Of a stretch of 64,000 nucleotides of DNA, positions 45,001 to 53,501 are shown in pieces. Location of the stretch: positions 1 to 64,000 of the forward strand of contig JAFSQL010000016.1 of assembly GCA_017446585.1 (NCBI GenBank), written 5' to 3'. The stretch's first letter is position 1; each line of letters opens with the position of its first letter. The position numbers and the translations under genes were made by a program. The DNA comes from Paludibacteraceae bacterium (GTDB lineage Bacteria; Bacteroidota; Bacteroidia; Bacteroidales; Paludibacteraceae). The notes under the pieces are model-generated. The model worked only from the letters and a program-made list of their open reading frames with translations, made no database searches and was not told the DNA's origin.

Positions 45001-45511
45001 GTGCCGTGTCGTGACCGGTGGCATCGGGCTTTGCCGTCAAGGCTGTTTGGTTCAAGTTCCTTTCTGTCGTCGTCGGGGTTCGGTCCGAAAGGAAATAATA
45101 GCCTTTGTCACTATATGGGTTCGGCGTGTGCGTGAACGTCCCTTTTGCCTTGTCGTACGTCCACGACACGGATCCTCGGGCGTAAAACAATAGATAGTCT
45201 CCTTTTGACAATATGCCGTCACCCGCGCTTTTCCATGTCGGAACTATCGGTAAGTCATCGACTATCTTTTGGCTGAACGACTCGGGTAACGGATGGCCTC
45301 CGAATCCATAGACTCTGACCGCTTCCGGATTCTCGAACCCCCATGCCACAAGGTCATCATAACTTATTTTATATACCCCGTCATGATCCACGCTTACGCG
45401 CACCCACTTGCCTTCGCTCAGGACGCTTTCCATGACCCCGGCGTGCGCCACCGTTGCCCACGTCAGCAGGATGGCGGTCAATGTCACTATGAGCTGGTTT
45501 CTTATGGTCAT
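42068..45511 (-). CDS. porU: T9SS sortase PorU (gingipain-like, family C25)
   Basis: Protein of 1147 aa with signal peptide (1-24). Prodomain-like beta region, then the C25 catalytic domain with the His in 'NYLGHGS' (near 640) and the Cys in 'FTGTCDF' (near 671), then beta domains and a C-terminal sorting-type domain ('PYPNPANAL' to the end). PorU removes the sorting signal of T9SS cargo and attaches the protein to A-LPS. Both catalytic residues are present. The neighbouring porV encodes its partner. Confidence 0.95.
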   Translation of the reverse strand: MTIRNQLIVTLTAILLTWATVAHAGVMESVLSEGKWVRVSVDHDGVYKISYDDLVAWGFENPEAVRVYGFGGHPLPESFSQKIVDDLPIVPTWKSAGDGILSKGDYLLFYARGSVSWTYDKAKGTFTHTPNPYSDKGYYFLSDRTPTTTERNLNQTALTAKPDATGHDTARASMDYAVYENELSKPQESGRKWYGETFNNATPKNFDFTFAHLLPDSSVNTRVTLITQTSSSTTMTATAGDATLNISLPALNSSYVANEVDRSFKANVTDDDVNVSLRFNGSAYGTAQLDYIEVNAWRDLVMEGDETTLRFPQLNGGSSDTLYSWLEGDETLLWNVSDLDSIYAVATYYDGTRIHFKDKKGNPSQYVAVKSVGDFPAPDYVETVDNQNLHGASAPQLVIISHPDFLSQAEQIAELHRQHDNMNVLVCTPQQVFNEFSSGTADATAFRLLMRHYYDQDKTVARNLLLVGDGTYDNKGYLSVNQPYNKILTYQSEESTQNTIYSYVSDDYFTLLDNEDGADVAFSTQDIGVGRLPVTNETQANRMVEKIRNYLTTTGDDHWKNRAVFIADDDNNNNLCFTWQSDTLARYTERDRPEVQTIRLFTDAYTKVVKASSATYPTVNARLLSLFNSGTLLFNYLGHGSTEGLSAEKFFDRKDITTLHNEHLPIFFTGTCDFAVYDNAGVSAGEQLILNETGGVSALFSTSRTVYANDNYVLDRSFIRYFFEPDNEGKGRFLGHVQKDAKNDILTQGTSINVNKLSYMLLGDPALRVPLARKIVVIDSVKRLDQRAENPTYVDSTRARDTVSALSRIMLKGRVLNPDSTESNTFNGSLKVTVMDKAVSMTTLGNASSGEVTYTYQDRTSTLFSGKVKVDTGTFNIVFETPKDIDYRYGNGKINLFAIDTTSHETAIGYDTTFVVGGSDPYATKETSGPLVSMYLNSPHFVSGDKVDATSIFYATLSDMNGINTTGSGIGHDLQITLGGDTSATINLNDYYENDFGSYQSGRIAYVLPSLSSGKYTLTLRAWDLMNNSSSATITFRVAQGNAPELYHVTPYPNPANALSGTTFRIEHDQPETDLDFTLSVYDISGQLMWRNKETIYSGTSETLVHWNLRTSSGQHLQPGNYIYRFKVGQAESDDSYAAGHLIVADP

Positions 45512-45524
45512 GATAACAAAGGAT

Positions 45525-46154
45525 TCAGCGAACGTAGCAGTCTATCATTTGTCGGTTTTCTTCTCCTATGCGCATGGTTCCTTGCAGATGATTGCCTATG
45601 GATAACGCCCCAACGCCTACGGGGGTTCCCGTGTAAATCAGGTCTCCCGTTTTCAAAGTGTAAAACCGACTGATGTAACTCACCAAATAGTCAATCGGGA
45701 AGAGCATGTCTCGTGTGTTTCCGCGTTGCGCCTCTTTCCCGTCAATGTTTAGCGCAAATTCTATGCCGTTATCAAGGTTGCCGAACTCTTCTACCGGCAC
45801 GAAGTCGCTGACAATGGCGGACGAGTCAAACCCTTTCGCTATGTCCCACGGATGACCTTTCTCACGGGCTTCTTGCTGCAGGTCACGGGCGGTCACGTCT
45901 ATGCCCAATGCCACGGCATCAACATAGCGCATCGCGAAGCGCGGGTCAACGCACTTGCCCATCTTGTTGATGCGGAACACGACTTCGGTTTCATACTCCA
46001 CGCGTTTGGAGAAGTCTGGCAAATAAAAATCCTTGTCGTCTTTCAGCAAGGCGGTGTCAGGTTTCAGAAATATCACGGGTTGACGAGGTGTCTCGTCGTG
46101 CAGTTCCTCAATCGTATGACGGGCATAATTCATGCCCACGCAGAATATTTTCAT
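45525..46154 (-). CDS. Fumarylacetoacetate hydrolase family protein
   Basis: Protein of 209 aa. Metal-binding Glu residues in 'YETEVVFRI' and the FAH core 'GIDVTARDLQ', 'DTxG..'-type strand with 'LIYTGTPVGVG'. Such proteins are acylpyruvate hydrolases or oxaloacetate decarboxylases. It overlaps rex by 4 nt (ATGA) and lies 13 nt before porU. Confidence 0.9.
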   Translation of the reverse strand: MKIFCVGMNYARHTIEELHDETPRQPVIFLKPDTALLKDDKDFYLPDFSKRVEYETEVVFRINKMGKCVDPRFAMRYVDAVALGIDVTARDLQQEAREKGHPWDIAKGFDSSAIVSDFVPVEEFGNLDNGIEFALNIDGKEAQRGNTRDMLFPIDYLVSYISRFYTLKTGDLIYTGTPVGVGALSIGNHLQGTMRIGEENRQMIDCYVR

Positions 46155-46795
46155 TTGTTATTCAGTCGGTTGAACATCAATGCGAGGTGTGCGTAGATGG
46201 AGGTGTTTTGGACAATGATGTCCTCAGGAACGTGAATTCTGAACGGGGTGAAGTTCCAAATGGCGCGTATGCCTGCCGCCACCATCTCCTCCGCCACCTG
46301 CTGGGCACACTCCGACGGCACGGTCAGAACGCCTATCTCCGTGTGGGTCTTACGGCACAAGAAGGCGAAGTCGTCCATCAAGTGAATAGGTATCTGGTTG
46401 ATGCGCATGCCGTCCATTTCGAATTTCGTGTCAAAGCCGGCAGTGATGCGCAGTCCGTATTGTGCCAAGCCATTGTCTTGTATCAGTGCGCTGCCAAGGT
46501 TGCCCACACCCACGAGGAATGCGCTGTGAGTGTTTGAAAAGCCCAAGACGTCGCTGAGCGTTTCGACTAATGTCTCCAAGTCGTAACCCACGCGTGTCTT
46601 GCCCGCTATCTTCAGTATTGACAAGTCTTTCGCCACTTGTGAGGTGTCTATGTTCAATGCGTGGGCAATCTGTGTGCTTGACACCGACTTCTCTCCCTTT
46701 TGACGTGCCAACTTGGCATATGACAAGTACCACGGCAGTCGTCGAATGACGGGTTCCGGCAAGTGAAACGAGGTGTTTTCTATGGTGTTCCTCAT
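46151..46795 (-). CDS. rex: Redox-sensing transcriptional repressor Rex
   Basis: Protein of 214 aa. N-terminal winged helix (about 10-80, '[20 protein letters not shown]' in outline, '[10 protein letters not shown]' recognition helix) and Rossmann domain with GVGNLG at 96-101 that senses NADH/NAD+. Rex usually represses fermentation and redox genes; ldhA, mdh or the iron alcohol dehydrogenase here are possible targets (inference). Overlaps hisF and the FAH gene by 4 nt each. Confidence 0.95.
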   Translation of the reverse strand: MRNTIENTSFHLPEPVIRRLPWYLSYAKLARQKGEKSVSSTQIAHALNIDTSQVAKDLSILKIAGKTRVGYDLETLVETLSDVLGFSNTHSAFLVGVGNLGSALIQDNGLAQYGLRITAGFDTKFEMDGMRINQIPIHLMDDFAFLCRKTHTEIGVLTVPSECAQQVAEEMVAAGIRAIWNFTPFRIHVPEDIIVQNTSIYAHLALMFNRLNNK

Positions 46796-47547
46796 GGTCG
46801 AACGGCTATCCCTTGTTCAGTCAAATAGTGTTTTAACTCACCAATCCCTATCTCGCCATAGTGAAAAATGCTTGCTGCCAAGGCGGCATCGGCTTTGCCC
46901 TGTTCGAAGATATCCACGAAGTGTTTCATCTCACCCGCGCCGCCACTCGCTATGACGGGAACATTCACGCTTTCACTCACTTTTCGGGTCAATTCCACGG
47001 CAAATCCGTCTTTCGTGCCGTCATGGTTCATGGAGGTGAGCAGTATCTCGCCCGCACCTAACTCCACGGCTTGCTTCACCCACTCCATGGTCTTGATTTC
47101 GGTCGGTATCCTACCTCCGTTCAGATAAACGTACCATTCCCCATCCGTGTATTTTGTGTCAATGGCAAGCACCACGCACTGGCTTCCGAATCTGGATGCC
47201 AATTCGCTTATCAACGCAGGGTTCTTCACTGCCGCTGTGTTGACCGAAATCTTGTCCGCCCCGCACGAGAGCAACACGCTCACGTCTTCAGCCGACGAGA
47301 TGCCGCCGCCCACGGTGAATGGGATGTTGATGTTGGCGGCTATGCGATTCACTAATTCTGCCAATGTCTTTCGTTTCTCATTGGTTGCTGTGATGTCGAG
47401 GAAGACGAGTTCATCCGCTCCTTCTCGGGCATATTGCGCACCTAATTCCACGGCATCTCCCACTTCCCTTATGTTCAGAAAGTTGATGCCTTTCACTGTT
47501 TTTCCGTCCTTTACGTCAAGGCAGGGTATGATTCTTTTCGTCAACAT
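46792..47547 (-). CDS. hisF: Imidazole glycerol phosphate synthase, cyclase subunit HisF
   Basis: TIM-barrel protein of 251 aa. Catalytic Asp residues in 'PCLDVKDGK' and 'AIDTKYTDG', phosphate loops 'VGGGISS' and 'ASGGAGE'. Works with HisH, whose gene is about 39 kb away. The start is 33 nt after the Sel1 gene; the stop overlaps rex. Confidence 0.96.
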   Translation of the reverse strand: MLTKRIIPCLDVKDGKTVKGINFLNIREVGDAVELGAQYAREGADELVFLDITATNEKRKTLAELVNRIAANINIPFTVGGGISSAEDVSVLLSCGADKISVNTAAVKNPALISELASRFGSQCVVLAIDTKYTDGEWYVYLNGGRIPTEIKTMEWVKQAVELGAGEILLTSMNHDGTKDGFAVELTRKVSESVNVPVIASGGAGEMKHFVDIFEQGKADAALAASIFHYGEIGIGELKHYLTEQGIAVRP

Positions 47548-47580
47548 ATTCTTTTGTCTCCGACGCTCAATTCTTAACTC

Positions 47581-49182
47581 TCACTGTATCAGGTTCAACA
47601 TCTTCATGCGCTCTATGTACTTGAAGAACTTCGTGTTTCTGTTCTTTGCGCTGGTGTTGTCGAAGTACTTAGGGCATGCTTTGTTGATTTCGTTATATAT
47701 ATTTATGGAGTTTTGCCTGTCTTTTAAGATGGAGAAGAGTTCTCCCTTTGTGAAAAGAAAGTCACAGTTATATTCCAGCGCCAATGCCATGTTTATGCTC
47801 TCGATGGCATTCTTGCTGTTAGCCATGGTTCCTATGCCGTAGATGTAACAGTTCGCCAATTTTTGATATGCTTCGGCTATGCCTTCTCCTGCCGCTTTCT
47901 GATACCATTCGAAGGCCTGTTTCTTCGAAGGAATGGTTCCGTCACCAGTCTCGTAACATTGTGCCAACGCGTACATCGCATCTGGATAGTCTCCTTCCGC
48001 CGACTTCTGATACCATTTGAACGCCTCTTTATGGTCCTCTTCCGTTCCGATGCCGTTAGAAAGGCATCGGGCAAGGAAGTAGGCGGCTTCCGCATTGTCC
48101 TGCTTTGCCGATTGCTCGTACCAGTAGAAGGCTTTGGGCAAGTCGCGACCGCAATGTATGCCTTGCTCCATGCAGTTTCCCAAAACCAATTGAGCCATGT
48201 CGTTGCCCGCTTCCGCCGCTCGTGTGTACCATTCTATGGCTGTTTCTGCGTCTGTTTCGGTTCCAAAGCCATTTTCATAACACCATGCCAAGTTGATCAT
48301 GGCGTCAACATAACCTTGTTCTGCTGATTTCTTATACCATTCAAATGCTGCCACCGAGTCCGTGTGAAGTCCTTCGCCCGTTTTGTAGAAACCGGCCAAA
48401 TTGCATTGGGCTATGGCGTTGCCTTGTTCCGCCGCCTTCTTGTACCATCGCACCGCTTCTATGCTGTTTTCTTCCGTTCCGTAGCCTGTTCCGTAACACC
48501 ATCCCGTGTTCAGTTGGGCATCGGCATGACCTTGTTCCGCCGCTTTTTTGTACCATGCGAAGGCTTGTTCCTCATCCACCTTTGTCCCTTTTCCCAACTG
48601 ATAGCACAAGCCTAATCGATACTGCGCTTTGGCGTTTCCGCTCAACGCCGCTTTCGTGTACCACAGAAAGGCCATGTCCTCGTCCTTTGCGACCCCGTCG
48701 CCGTTTTCGTAGTTGATGCCCAAGTTGCATTGTGCCGTCGGCTCACCGCGTTCCGCTGCTATCAAGTACCAGCGGCAGGCTTCTTGCTTGTTCTGCTCCG
48801 TTCCGAACCCTGTGTCGTAACACCAACCCAAGTTCAATTGTGATGTCACGAATCCCTGTTCCGCGCTGCGCATGAACCAATAGAAAGCCTGCGTCTCGTT
48901 CTTCTCCATCCCATAGCCGTTTTTATAGTACGACCCCAAGTTGTATTGCGCTATCATATCGCCACGCTCCGCCGCTTTCTTATACCAATAAAAGGCCATC
49001 TGAGGGTTCTTCTCAACTCCCTCTCCCGTGAAGTAGGCGTAGCCTGCCGCATTCTGCGCGTTCACGTCACCCTGCCACGCGCGCAGCAAGATGTCAGAAA
49101 AGGCCTCCGCCGAAAATACCTCCATCGTCAATGAAAATAGGGTGAAGGTCACTCCGATACAATAAATGAAAAATTGACGCAT
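47581..49182 (-). CDS. Secreted Sel1-repeat protein
   Basis: Protein of 533 aa: signal peptide (1-24), then about 12 Sel1 repeats of 36 residues (A.xLG.CY..G.G...D...A..WY.KAAEQG) in tandem, up to residue 460, and a short C-terminal tail ending KMLNLIQ. No T9SS domain, so probably periplasmic. First gene of the run to ispF; promoter box TATCTTTG at 49287-49280 with a leader of about 95 nt. Confidence 0.88.
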   Translation of the reverse strand: MRQFFIYCIGVTFTLFSLTMEVFSAEAFSDILLRAWQGDVNAQNAAGYAYFTGEGVEKNPQMAFYWYKKAAERGDMIAQYNLGSYYKNGYGMEKNETQAFYWFMRSAEQGFVTSQLNLGWCYDTGFGTEQNKQEACRWYLIAAERGEPTAQCNLGINYENGDGVAKDEDMAFLWYTKAALSGNAKAQYRLGLCYQLGKGTKVDEEQAFAWYKKAAEQGHADAQLNTGWCYGTGYGTEENSIEAVRWYKKAAEQGNAIAQCNLAGFYKTGEGLHTDSVAAFEWYKKSAEQGYVDAMINLAWCYENGFGTETDAETAIEWYTRAAEAGNDMAQLVLGNCMEQGIHCGRDLPKAFYWYEQSAKQDNAEAAYFLARCLSNGIGTEEDHKEAFKWYQKSAEGDYPDAMYALAQCYETGDGTIPSKKQAFEWYQKAAGEGIAEAYQKLANCYIYGIGTMANSKNAIESINMALALEYNCDFLFTKGELFSILKDRQNSINIYNEINKACPKYFDNTSAKNRNTKFFKYIERMKMLNLIQ

Positions 49183-49279
49183 ATGCTTTCTTTTGCTCTG
49201 TTTTGCTTGCTTGTTGTTCGCTTTTCAATGGGCTGCATAGACCTTCTTGTTGTTGAAGGCAAACAAGTCTCTCAATTTG

Positions 49280-49287
49280 CAAAGATA
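49280..49287 (-). promoter_or_regulatory. -7 box for the sel1-hisF-rex-FAH-porUV-ispF run
   Basis: TATCTTTG on the minus strand. No other convincing box was seen before porU, so the T9SS genes may depend on this promoter. Confidence 0.5.
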
Positions 49288-49651
49288 ACGAACTTTCAAT
49301 AAGGAAGGTACATTGACTAAGTGAACCTATGATGCCTTATACTTATGATTTTGAATTTGAAAAAGATTAATACTCCCCAATAATGTGAAATCAACACAAA
49401 AAGGACAAAATTCAAAAAAAAGCGCGCAAAGCAATGACAACGTATCTAAAGCATAATCCTGGGGAATTTTTCCTATAATCATATTTTGTTTTATTCAATA
49501 AATGGATGGCACATAAAATCAAGTGTACCAAGTGTTTCTTTTGTCTTTACAAAGACATGGCGGCGAAAAGTTGAAAACAATAGAGTTATAAAATCGATTG
49601 CTGATTGTTATTTTTTTGTTATAGTTTTACTATGAGGTGATTGCTTTGTTG
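49288..49651. other. AT-rich intergenic region without a gene
   Basis: 364 bp between divergent genes, strongly AT-rich. It holds an inverted pair CTCCCCA / TGGGGA about 85 bp apart and a TAATTTTG box at its right edge. I see no open frame with coding character and no RNA gene. Confidence 0.6.
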
Positions 49652-49659
49652 TAATTTTG
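49652..49659 (+). promoter_or_regulatory. -7 box for the pyridoxal kinase gene
   Basis: TAATTTTG matches TAnnTTTG, 27 nt before the ATG at 49687. Confidence 0.45.
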
Positions 49660-49686
49660 CGGCTCGAAAAAAGCATTGGAAGAGTA

Positions 49687-50532
49687 ATGACCGCGCCCAA
49701 TCATAATCGACAACTCAAAATAGCCAATATCAACGATATTTCTGGGTTTGGAAGATGTTCTGTCGCGGTCGCCCTGCCCGTCATCTCGCGCCTTGGTGTG
49801 CAGTGTTGTCCGCTGCCGACGGCGGTGTTCTCCAACCACACTGGTTTCCCGTCATTTTATCATGATGACTATACCGAACGCATGGAGGCTTACATGGAGG
49901 AGTGGAAGAAGCTTTCGCTGACGTTCGATGGTATTCTTACGGGATTTCTTAGTTCCGTTCGACAAATCGACATTGTGTTGCGTTTTTTCGAGATGTTCTC
50001 TGACAGGGAAACGCAGATTGTCGTTGATCCGGTCATGGGTGACTACGGTCGCCTCTACTGCACCTATACCGATGAGTTAGCGTCGCAGATGCGTCGCCTG
50101 CTTCCTTATGCGGACATCATCACTCCTAACCTCACGGAGGCGTGTTTCCTCGCTGGGGTGAACTATGTCGATAATTTTTCGGAAGGGCAGTTGTTGCGGT
50201 TGGCGGAACAGTTGTCGCTCATGGGTCCGGAGAAGGTGGTCATCACCGGCGTTGAGGACCGCGACTCGGTCATTAGTTTTTGTTATGAACGTGACAAAGG
50301 TACGCATGCGGTACGTATGCCGAAGATTACGACTCATAGGTCAGGAACGGGTGACGTGTTCTCCGCTATTATTGCGGCTGGGGCGGTCAAGCATATTCCG
50401 TTTGTGAACAATGTCACCACGGCTTCGCAATTCGTCCGTGAGTCCATTCTCGCTTCTGAACGACTGGATATTCCCGTGACTGATGGCTTGGCGTTCGAAG
50501 CGGTTATCGACAAACTTTCTTTTGACTCTTAA
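49687..50532 (+). CDS. Pyridoxal/pyridoxamine kinase
   Basis: Protein of 281 aa, ribokinase fold, making pyridoxal phosphate from B6 vitamers. 'VVDPVMGDYG' and 'TPNLTEACFL' match PdxK/PdxY; the catalytic Asp lies in 'HRSGTGDVFSA'. Start at ATG 49687; an in-frame TTG at 49657 is part of the promoter box and is rejected. The radical SAM gene follows after 18 nt. Confidence 0.92.
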   Translation: MTAPNHNRQLKIANINDISGFGRCSVAVALPVISRLGVQCCPLPTAVFSNHTGFPSFYHDDYTERMEAYMEEWKKLSLTFDGILTGFLSSVRQIDIVLRFFEMFSDRETQIVVDPVMGDYGRLYCTYTDELASQMRRLLPYADIITPNLTEACFLAGVNYVDNFSEGQLLRLAEQLSLMGPEKVVITGVEDRDSVISFCYERDKGTHAVRMPKITTHRSGTGDVFSAIIAAGAVKHIPFVNNVTTASQFVRESILASERLDIPVTDGLAFEAVIDKLSFDS

Positions 50533-50550
50533 TTTTTAACCTTGTGATTC

Positions 50551-51168
50551 ATGATGGAAATCGCCTATAAGGTGGGTAATGGTCTTTACGTCAATCTGAC
50601 CAACAAGTGTTCCTGCGCTTGCGTGTTTTGCTTGCGTCAGGGTGATGACAAGGTGGGGGAGAGCGACAGCCTCTGGCTGGAGCGTGAACCTACGGCTGAT
50701 GAGGCTATTGCCGCCATTCGTGAGAAACTCCAAGCGTTCGCGTATTCGGAGATTGTCTTTTGTGGTTTCGGCGAACCTACTTGCGCTCTCGATGTCATGC
50801 TTGAGGTGGCGCGATGGGTGAAGGCGAACACGACTATCCCCACTCGTCTGAATACCAATGGCCAAGCTGACCTTATCAACGAAAAACAGGTCGCTCCGTT
50901 ATTGGTCGGTCTCATTGACACGGTTTCCATCTCTCTCAATGTCCCTGACGCTCATAGATACCAAGCCCTTGTTCGCAGTCGTTTTGGAGAGCGGTCATAC
51001 GACGCTATGATAGATTTTGCCAAGCAATGCGTTTCGTTGGGTGTCAAGGTTGTCATGACCACGGTCGAGACAACCATATCGCACGAGGACGAGGAGGCGT
51101 GCCGTCGCGTTTGCCAATCCATTGGTGCTCACTACCGCATTCGCGAGTGGGTCGATGACGGCAAATGA
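50551..51168 (+). CDS. TatD-associated type radical SAM protein
   Basis: Protein of 205 aa. The 4Fe-4S motif CxxxCxxC lies at Cys20, Cys24, Cys27 (NKCSCACVFC), with an additional Cys22, followed by 'VFCGFGEPT' for SAM binding. The size and sequence fit the family found next to or fused with TatD nucleases. No tatD gene is adjacent here. Reaction unknown. Translation may begin at either of two adjacent ATGs. Confidence 0.85.
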   Translation: MMEIAYKVGNGLYVNLTNKCSCACVFCLRQGDDKVGESDSLWLEREPTADEAIAAIREKLQAFAYSEIVFCGFGEPTCALDVMLEVARWVKANTTIPTRLNTNGQADLINEKQVAPLLVGLIDTVSISLNVPDAHRYQALVRSRFGERSYDAMIDFAKQCVSLGVKVVMTTVETTISHEDEEACRRVCQSIGAHYRIREWVDDGK

Positions 51169-51235
51169 AGAAATTGACGTAAGTCCGTCACCACTTCAAT
51201 TAAAGCGTTTGCCTCGTCAATCGGGATTTCTGCTC

Positions 51236-51994
51236 TTATTCCTTTCTGCAAATCACGTTTACGTTGGCTTGGTGCGTGGCTAATATGGTAACTTCGGCAA
51301 TCTGCACATGGTCTGGCGCGGCGGCGGCGTAATACACGGTGTCGGCAATGTCCTCTCCCGTCAATGGTCGGATGCCCCTGTACACGTTGTCCGCCCTTTC
51401 TTTGTCCCCGTGAAATCGGGTCACGCTGAAGTTCGTCTCCACAAGTCCGGGTTTGATGTTGGTGACGCGCACGGAGGTCTCCGCAAGGTCTATGCGTAGT
51501 CCGTCGGTCAATGCTTTTACCGCGCTCTTGGTGGCGCAATAGACATTGCCTCCTGCGTAGGCGGCGTCGCCGGCGATGCTGCCTATGTTGATGACGTGAC
51601 CGCGGTCACGCTCCACCATGCGTGGCACGATGAGGCGTGTCATGGTCAGCAGTCCCTTTATGTTGGTGTCTATCATGGTCTCCCAGTCGTCAAGGTCTCC
51701 CTCGTGCTCCTTGTTCAGTCCTAACGCCAGTCCGGCGTTGTTCACCAGCGTGTCGGGGGTGGCCCATTCGCCTTCCAGGCTCTCTATTGCGGCTTTTGCC
51801 GCTTGGCGGTCACGCACGTCGAAGACGAGTGTCTTCACTTCCGCTCCCATGGCGCGTGTCGCAGCGGCGACTTCGTCTAAGCGTTTCTCATTCCTGCCGG
51901 TCAGGATGATGTTCCATCCTTCTTTCGCGAACTTGTAGGCGCAAGCCTCTCCGATGCCGCTTGTGGCTCCCGTTATCAATACGATTTTTTTCAT
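51236..51994 (-). CDS. Short-chain dehydrogenase/reductase (YdfG-like)
   Basis: Protein of 252 aa. NADP-binding 'TGATSGIG' at the N-terminus, 'NNAGLALG', catalytic Ser in 'NIGSIAGDAA' and YxxxK in 'VYCATKSAV'. Related to 3-hydroxy acid dehydrogenases of the YdfG group. Start at 51994 (MKKIVLITGA). Promoter box TATCTTTG at 52030-52023. Confidence 0.93.
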   Translation of the reverse strand: MKKIVLITGATSGIGEACAYKFAKEGWNIILTGRNEKRLDEVAAATRAMGAEVKTLVFDVRDRQAAKAAIESLEGEWATPDTLVNNAGLALGLNKEHEGDLDDWETMIDTNIKGLLTMTRLIVPRMVERDRGHVINIGSIAGDAAYAGGNVYCATKSAVKALTDGLRIDLAETSVRVTNIKPGLVETNFSVTRFHGDKERADNVYRGIRPLTGEDIADTVYYAAAAPDHVQIAEVTILATHQANVNVICRKE

Positions 51995-52022
51995 TTGTGT
52001 TTTTATTTTTCTTCGGTTTTGC

Positions 52023-52030
52023 CAAAGATA
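52023..52030 (-). promoter_or_regulatory. -7 box for the SDR gene
   Basis: TATCTTTG on the minus strand, 28 nt before the ATG at 51994. Confidence 0.5.
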
Positions 52031-52093
52031 CCGAATTTTCTTCTTATTTTTATTGCGAAAAAACGGAAGCGAAGAATCACTGAATTGCCTGAT

Positions 52094-52492
52094 ATGGACA
52101 TTAAGACTTTGTTGAATCGTGCCGACCGCTTTGCGGCTAATGCGGGGTGCCAAATCACGGAAGTGGACGAGCGTCATGCCGTGGCTGTGATGACCGTGAC
52201 CGCCGAGCATCTCAATGGTGGCGGCGTGTGTCAGGGCGGGGCGTTGTTCACCCTGGCTGACCTTGCCATTGCCGCGTTGATGAACTATGGCGGTCAACTC
52301 ACCTTTGGCATTTCGAATAGCATCATATTCGTCTCGAGTGCCCGTGAGGGGGACACGCTGCGTGCCGAGGCGGTTTTTGTTACCAATCATCACAAGGTTC
52401 CTTCGGTCGAGGTTCGCGTCACCAATCAAGATGATGCCCTCATTTGCCATGTCACGGGCATGGGCTACAGAAAGCCACAGGCGATAGGATAA
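52094..52492 (+). CDS. PaaI-like hotdog thioesterase
   Basis: Protein of 132 aa. 'HLNGGGVCQGGALFTLADLA' (shown in outline) is the catalytic loop of the PaaI/YigI family, followed by the beta strands of the hotdog fold. Likely hydrolyses an acyl-CoA. Start at 52094 (MDIKTLLN); divergent from the SDR gene. A small gene follows after 38 nt. Confidence 0.9.
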   Translation: MDIKTLLNRADRFAANAGCQITEVDERHAVAVMTVTAEHLNGGGVCQGGALFTLADLAIAALMNYGGQLTFGISNSIIFVSSAREGDTLRAEAVFVTNHHKVPSVEVRVTNQDDALICHVTGMGYRKPQAIG

Positions 52493-52530
52493 ACAACGAG
52501 GATTCTTCTGCTAATAAACAAGTGCTACCG

Positions 52531-52707
52531 ATGAAGTCAGACAAGCAAATGGCGGCAGCCGCCGAACGGTTCGCAAAGGCGCATCAAGACAACGACCGTG
52601 CCGTGATGGAGGCGTACGGTTTCCAGGTGAAGTCTTCTTTCACCGAGAGTCAGTGCGTGGCTGAACTTTTCCGCTTGTATCAGCAATTGACAAAAACGAA
52701 TAATTAA
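52531..52707 (+). CDS. Small conserved-looking helical protein
   Basis: Protein of 58 aa (MKSDKQMAAAAERFAKAHQD...), helical, no signal peptide. Family not recognised. It is placed between the thioesterase and the MBL hydrolase genes with short gaps (38 and 18 nt), which supports it being real. Confidence 0.5.
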   Translation: MKSDKQMAAAAERFAKAHQDNDRAVMEAYGFQVKSSFTESQCVAELFRLYQQLTKTNN

Positions 52708-52725
52708 CCTAATTTTTTAACGATT

Positions 52726-53484
52726 ATGAAAATCAATGCTATTCATGCCGTCCGTATGTTCGACGGCGGTTTCATGAATCAGTCTTTCGCTTTCGGTGGT
52801 GAGGAGGGCAAGGACCGCTTTGACGAGCAAATCATCTATCGTAGCAGCCTGCAGAATTTCTTGCTTGACACGGATGAGGGTGTCATCCTCATTGACACGG
52901 GGTTCAAGTCGGGCACTCCCGCTCCTCCCAAGAAGTTGGGCGCGCCGATCTACATGGGCGAGAAGTTGAACGACTATGTCGAGGCGTTCACGGCTTTGGG
53001 CTACAAGACTGAGCAGGTGACCAAGATTCTCATCACCCACAAGCATCCTGACCATTCCGCTGCCATCGCTTCTTTCCCTAACGCTAAGGTCTATATCTCG
53101 CCTGAGGATGCTGACGCTCTCAAGCTTGAGGGTGACAACATCGTCCGTGTCTCTTACAAGGATGGCGCCTACAAGAATTTCCCCGCTTGCGAGAAGATTG
53201 CCGACGGTCTCTTCTTCGTCGAGGCGAAGGGGCACACCAAGGGCAACAGCGTTGTCATCCTTGAGCATGACGGGCTCTTTTATCTTTTCCATGGCGACGT
53301 GACTTATTGCGACGCGGCGTTGAAGGCAAACAAGCTTTCCATTGTTTTTGAGGACAAGGAGGCGGCTCGCCAGACGTTGGACCGTGTTCGTCAGTTTGTC
53401 AAGGACAATCCTACGGTCTATCTCTCCACCCACTGCCCTGAGGGGTATGAGAACTTGGAGATGAAGCGTGTAATGAATCTTTAA
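52726..53484 (+). CDS. MBL-fold metallo-hydrolase (lactonase-like)
   Basis: Protein of 252 aa. Zn motif HKHPDH (HxHxDH) near residue 105, 'GHTKGNS' and 'FHGDVTYCD' for the other ligands. Similar to N-acyl homoserine lactonase-like hydrolases; natural substrate unknown. 17 nt before the alcohol dehydrogenase. Confidence 0.9.
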   Translation: MKINAIHAVRMFDGGFMNQSFAFGGEEGKDRFDEQIIYRSSLQNFLLDTDEGVILIDTGFKSGTPAPPKKLGAPIYMGEKLNDYVEAFTALGYKTEQVTKILITHKHPDHSAAIASFPNAKVYISPEDADALKLEGDNIVRVSYKDGAYKNFPACEKIADGLFFVEAKGHTKGNSVVILEHDGLFYLFHGDVTYCDAALKANKLSIVFEDKEAARQTLDRVRQFVKDNPTVYLSTHCPEGYENLEMKRVMNL

Positions 53485-53501
53485 TCTTTTTTGCGATTCC
53501 G

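Noticed and set aside
49657..49686. TTG start 10 codons upstream for the pyridoxal kinase
   Set aside because: The TTG lies inside the TAATTTTG promoter box, and the added residues are not family-like.
51132..51235. Minus-strand open frame running past the end of the SDR gene into the radical SAM gene
   Set aside because: It is out of frame with the SDR and most of it is the shadow of that gene. The short tail in the gap reads plausibly but has no start of its own.
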